NCBI RefSeq assembly: GCF_007050985.1
Contig: NZ_VHSF01000002.1
Coordinates: 124,001 to 188,000 of the forward strand
Length of the DNA: 64,000 bases
Reading direction: 5' to 3'
Source: Christiangramia sabulilitoris
Lineage (GTDB): Bacteria; Bacteroidota; Bacteroidia; Flavobacteriales; Flavobacteriaceae
Made by a program: the position numbers and the translations under genes. Of the stretch, positions 62,573 to 64,000 are shown piece by piece; position 1 is the stretch's first letter, and every line of letters begins with the position of its first letter. The notes under the pieces were generated by a model, which saw only the letters and a program-made list of their open reading frames with translations, did no database searches and had not been told where the DNA came from.

Positions 62573-64000
62573 ATGTTTAATAAGATAAAATCAATTTTCC
62601 TGGTTTTCTTCAGCCTGACCCTTTTCTGGTCCTGCGAGAGTGAATTAGATCTTCAACCAGAAGATAATCGGGAGACAGCTGCTTCAGCTTTTGATGACCC
62701 TGAAGCTTATAAGCAGTTCCTTGCCAAGCTGTATGCCGGTTTTGCAATTAGCGGGCAGGACGGTCCTGCAGGTGACCCGGATCTTTCAGGTCTGGACGAA
62801 GGTTTCTCTCAATACATGAGATTATACTGGAAGATGCAGGAATTAACTACAGATGAAGCGGTTATTGGATGGAATGACGGTACTATTAAAGATCTTCATT
62901 CTCAAAACTGGACTTCTGGTAATGAATTTATCAGAACCATGTATTCCAGGATCATGTACCAGATTGCTCAGTCTAATGAATTTTTGAGACAGACGACTCC
63001 AGAGAAACTTGATTCCCGTGGAGTGGATGCAAGTCTTCAGTCTGAGATCGCAGTATTCAGAGCTGAAGCCAGGTTCCTTAGAGCACTAAGCTACTGGCAT
63101 GCCCTTGACCTTTTTGGAAATCCTCCGTTTGTGACCGAAGAAGATGCGGTTGGAGCTTTCCTTCCAAGACAGATCAACAGCCCGGAATTATTCAGCTATA
63201 TCGAAAGTGAATTACTGGCTGTAGAAAGCGAACTAAAAGCACCCCGTAGTAACGAATATGGGCGTGCAGACCAGGGAGCGCTATGGATGTTATTGTCTAA
63301 ACTTTACCTGAACGCAGAAAAGTATAGCGGTACCTCACGATATAATGAAGTTGTTACTTATACAGAAAAAGTGATCAATTCAAACTACGGGCTGGTAGAA
63401 GATTACCAGAAACTATTCCTTGCAGATAATGATACAAATGGTGCACAGGATGAGATCATTTTCCCAATAACTTTTGACGGCCTTAACACACAGGCTTACG
63501 GTGGTATGACCTTTATAATTCATGCTGCTGTAGGGGGTGATATGGATCCTGATGATTTTGGTATTAATGGTGGTTGGGCAGGATTGCGAACTACTTCTGC
63601 ACTAGTTAATAAATTTTTAGACGATAATGATGATCCTATTGAAGAGGTTGAAGATGACAGAGCTTTATTCTTTACTGATGGCCAGACTAAAGAGATAAAC
63701 GATATATCCAGTTTTACAGATGGTTATGCCGTAACCAAATTCAAGAATGTTGATGTAAACGGTAACGCAGGGTCAGATCCTACCGGAGATTTCCCTGATA
63801 CAGATTTTCCTATGTTCCGTTTAGCAGATGCATATCTTATGTATGCTGAAGCTGTATTAAGAGGTGGCGGCGGAAGCCAGGCCGATGCAGTTAGCTATGT
63901 AAACGAACTAAGAGAACGAGCATTTGGAGATACCAGTAACAATATATCTTCCGGAGATCTTACTTTAGATTTTATCATCAATGAGAGAGCCAGAGAATTA
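62573..64000 (+). CDS. SusD/RagB outer-membrane lipoprotein, C-terminus outside window
   Basis: ATG at 62573; the frame runs open to the window end (476 codons). The lipobox signal (SIFLVFFSLTLFWSC-ESE) places it on the cell surface. The N-terminal SusD-like helix region (ETAASAFDDPEAYKQFLAKLYAGF) is followed by AEARFLRALSYWHALDLFGNPPFV, the hallmark TPR-rich SusD segment, and RLADAYLMYAEAVLRGGG near the cut end. It caps the SusC barrel and captures glycans. The last ~50 residues, including the usual end of the SusD domain, lie outside the window. Confidence 0.95.
   Translation, partial: MFNKIKSIFLVFFSLTLFWSCESELDLQPEDNRETAASAFDDPEAYKQFLAKLYAGFAISGQDGPAGDPDLSGLDEGFSQYMRLYWKMQELTTDEAVIGWNDGTIKDLHSQNWTSGNEFIRTMYSRIMYQIAQSNEFLRQTTPEKLDSRGVDASLQSEIAVFRAEARFLRALSYWHALDLFGNPPFVTEEDAVGAFLPRQINSPELFSYIESELLAVESELKAPRSNEYGRADQGALWMLLSKLYLNAEKYSGTSRYNEVVTYTEKVINSNYGLVEDYQKLFLADNDTNGAQDEIIFPITFDGLNTQAYGGMTFIIHAAVGGDMDPDDFGINGGWAGLRTTSALVNKFLDDNDDPIEEVEDDRALFFTDGQTKEINDISSFTDGYAVTKFKNVDVNGNAGSDPTGDFPDTDFPMFRLADAYLMYAEAVLRGGGGSQADAVSYVNELRERAFGDTSNNISSGDLTLDFIINERAREL

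Overview
The window looks like a chromosome segment of a marine-type member of the Flavobacteriaceae (Bacteroidota). The signs are a SusC/SusD outer-membrane pair, leader-poor genes with few Shine-Dalgarno sites, promoter-like TAnnTTTG boxes, an arginine pathway built on an N-acyl-ornithine transcarbamylase, and Bacteroidota-type dispersed palindromic repeats between genes. Gene content and order recall Gramella/Christiangramia, but that genus assignment is inference.

Layout. 1-3.4 kb: a pair of secreted amidohydrolases (the second cut by the window edge) and an Nramp-related transporter. 3.4-11.7 kb: housekeeping genes (dnaK, L-serine dehydratase, CPBP membrane protease, NTF2-like secreted protein, panB, RluA-type pseudouridine synthase, zinc metallopeptidase, EamA exporter). 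11.8-17.8 kb: a helical-repeat protein of unknown function divergent from leuA-leuC-leuD-leuB. 18.0-27.9 kb, minus strand: a nine-gene arginine operon (GNAT acyltransferase, argG, argC, proC, argD, argF', argB, argE, argH) whose looser gene junctions are filled with palindromic repeats. 28.2-34.9 kb, minus strand: the tightly packed isoleucine/valine operon ilvD-ilvB-ilvN-ilvC-ilvA. Together these operons make nearly all of the branched-chain amino acid and arginine pathways.

35-50.3 kb, minus strand: a GNAT-nitrilase fusion; a two-component system with a 7-helix membrane protein; the 5-oxoprolinase genes pxpC/pxpB/pxpA with an Nramp-like transporter and a DUF2891 lipoprotein; a YifB/ComM ATPase; a soluble histidine kinase; an N-acetylglucosamine-kinase-like protein; and gapA and pfkA.

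50.4-64 kb: an alpha-glucan/maltose utilisation locus. SusC and SusD (plus strand) import oligosaccharides. Two GH13 enzymes, a GH65 phosphorylase, beta-phosphoglucomutase and an inner-membrane MFS carrier (minus strand) convert them to glucose-6-phosphate. A LacI-type regulator sits between the two arms next to a perfect 16-bp palindrome; a near-copy of that palindrome lies before pfkA, suggesting that glycolysis is co-regulated.

The most interesting new signal is in the 333-bp gap between ilvA and the arginine operon. It holds a 20-codon minus-strand reading frame with five arginine codons (three consecutive CGC), whose codons 6-9 form the 5' arm of a perfect 12-bp stem followed by a T tract. 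This has the layout of a translation-dependent attenuator for the arginine operon. A second notable signal is that one dispersed repeat has become the C-terminal coding sequence of argD.
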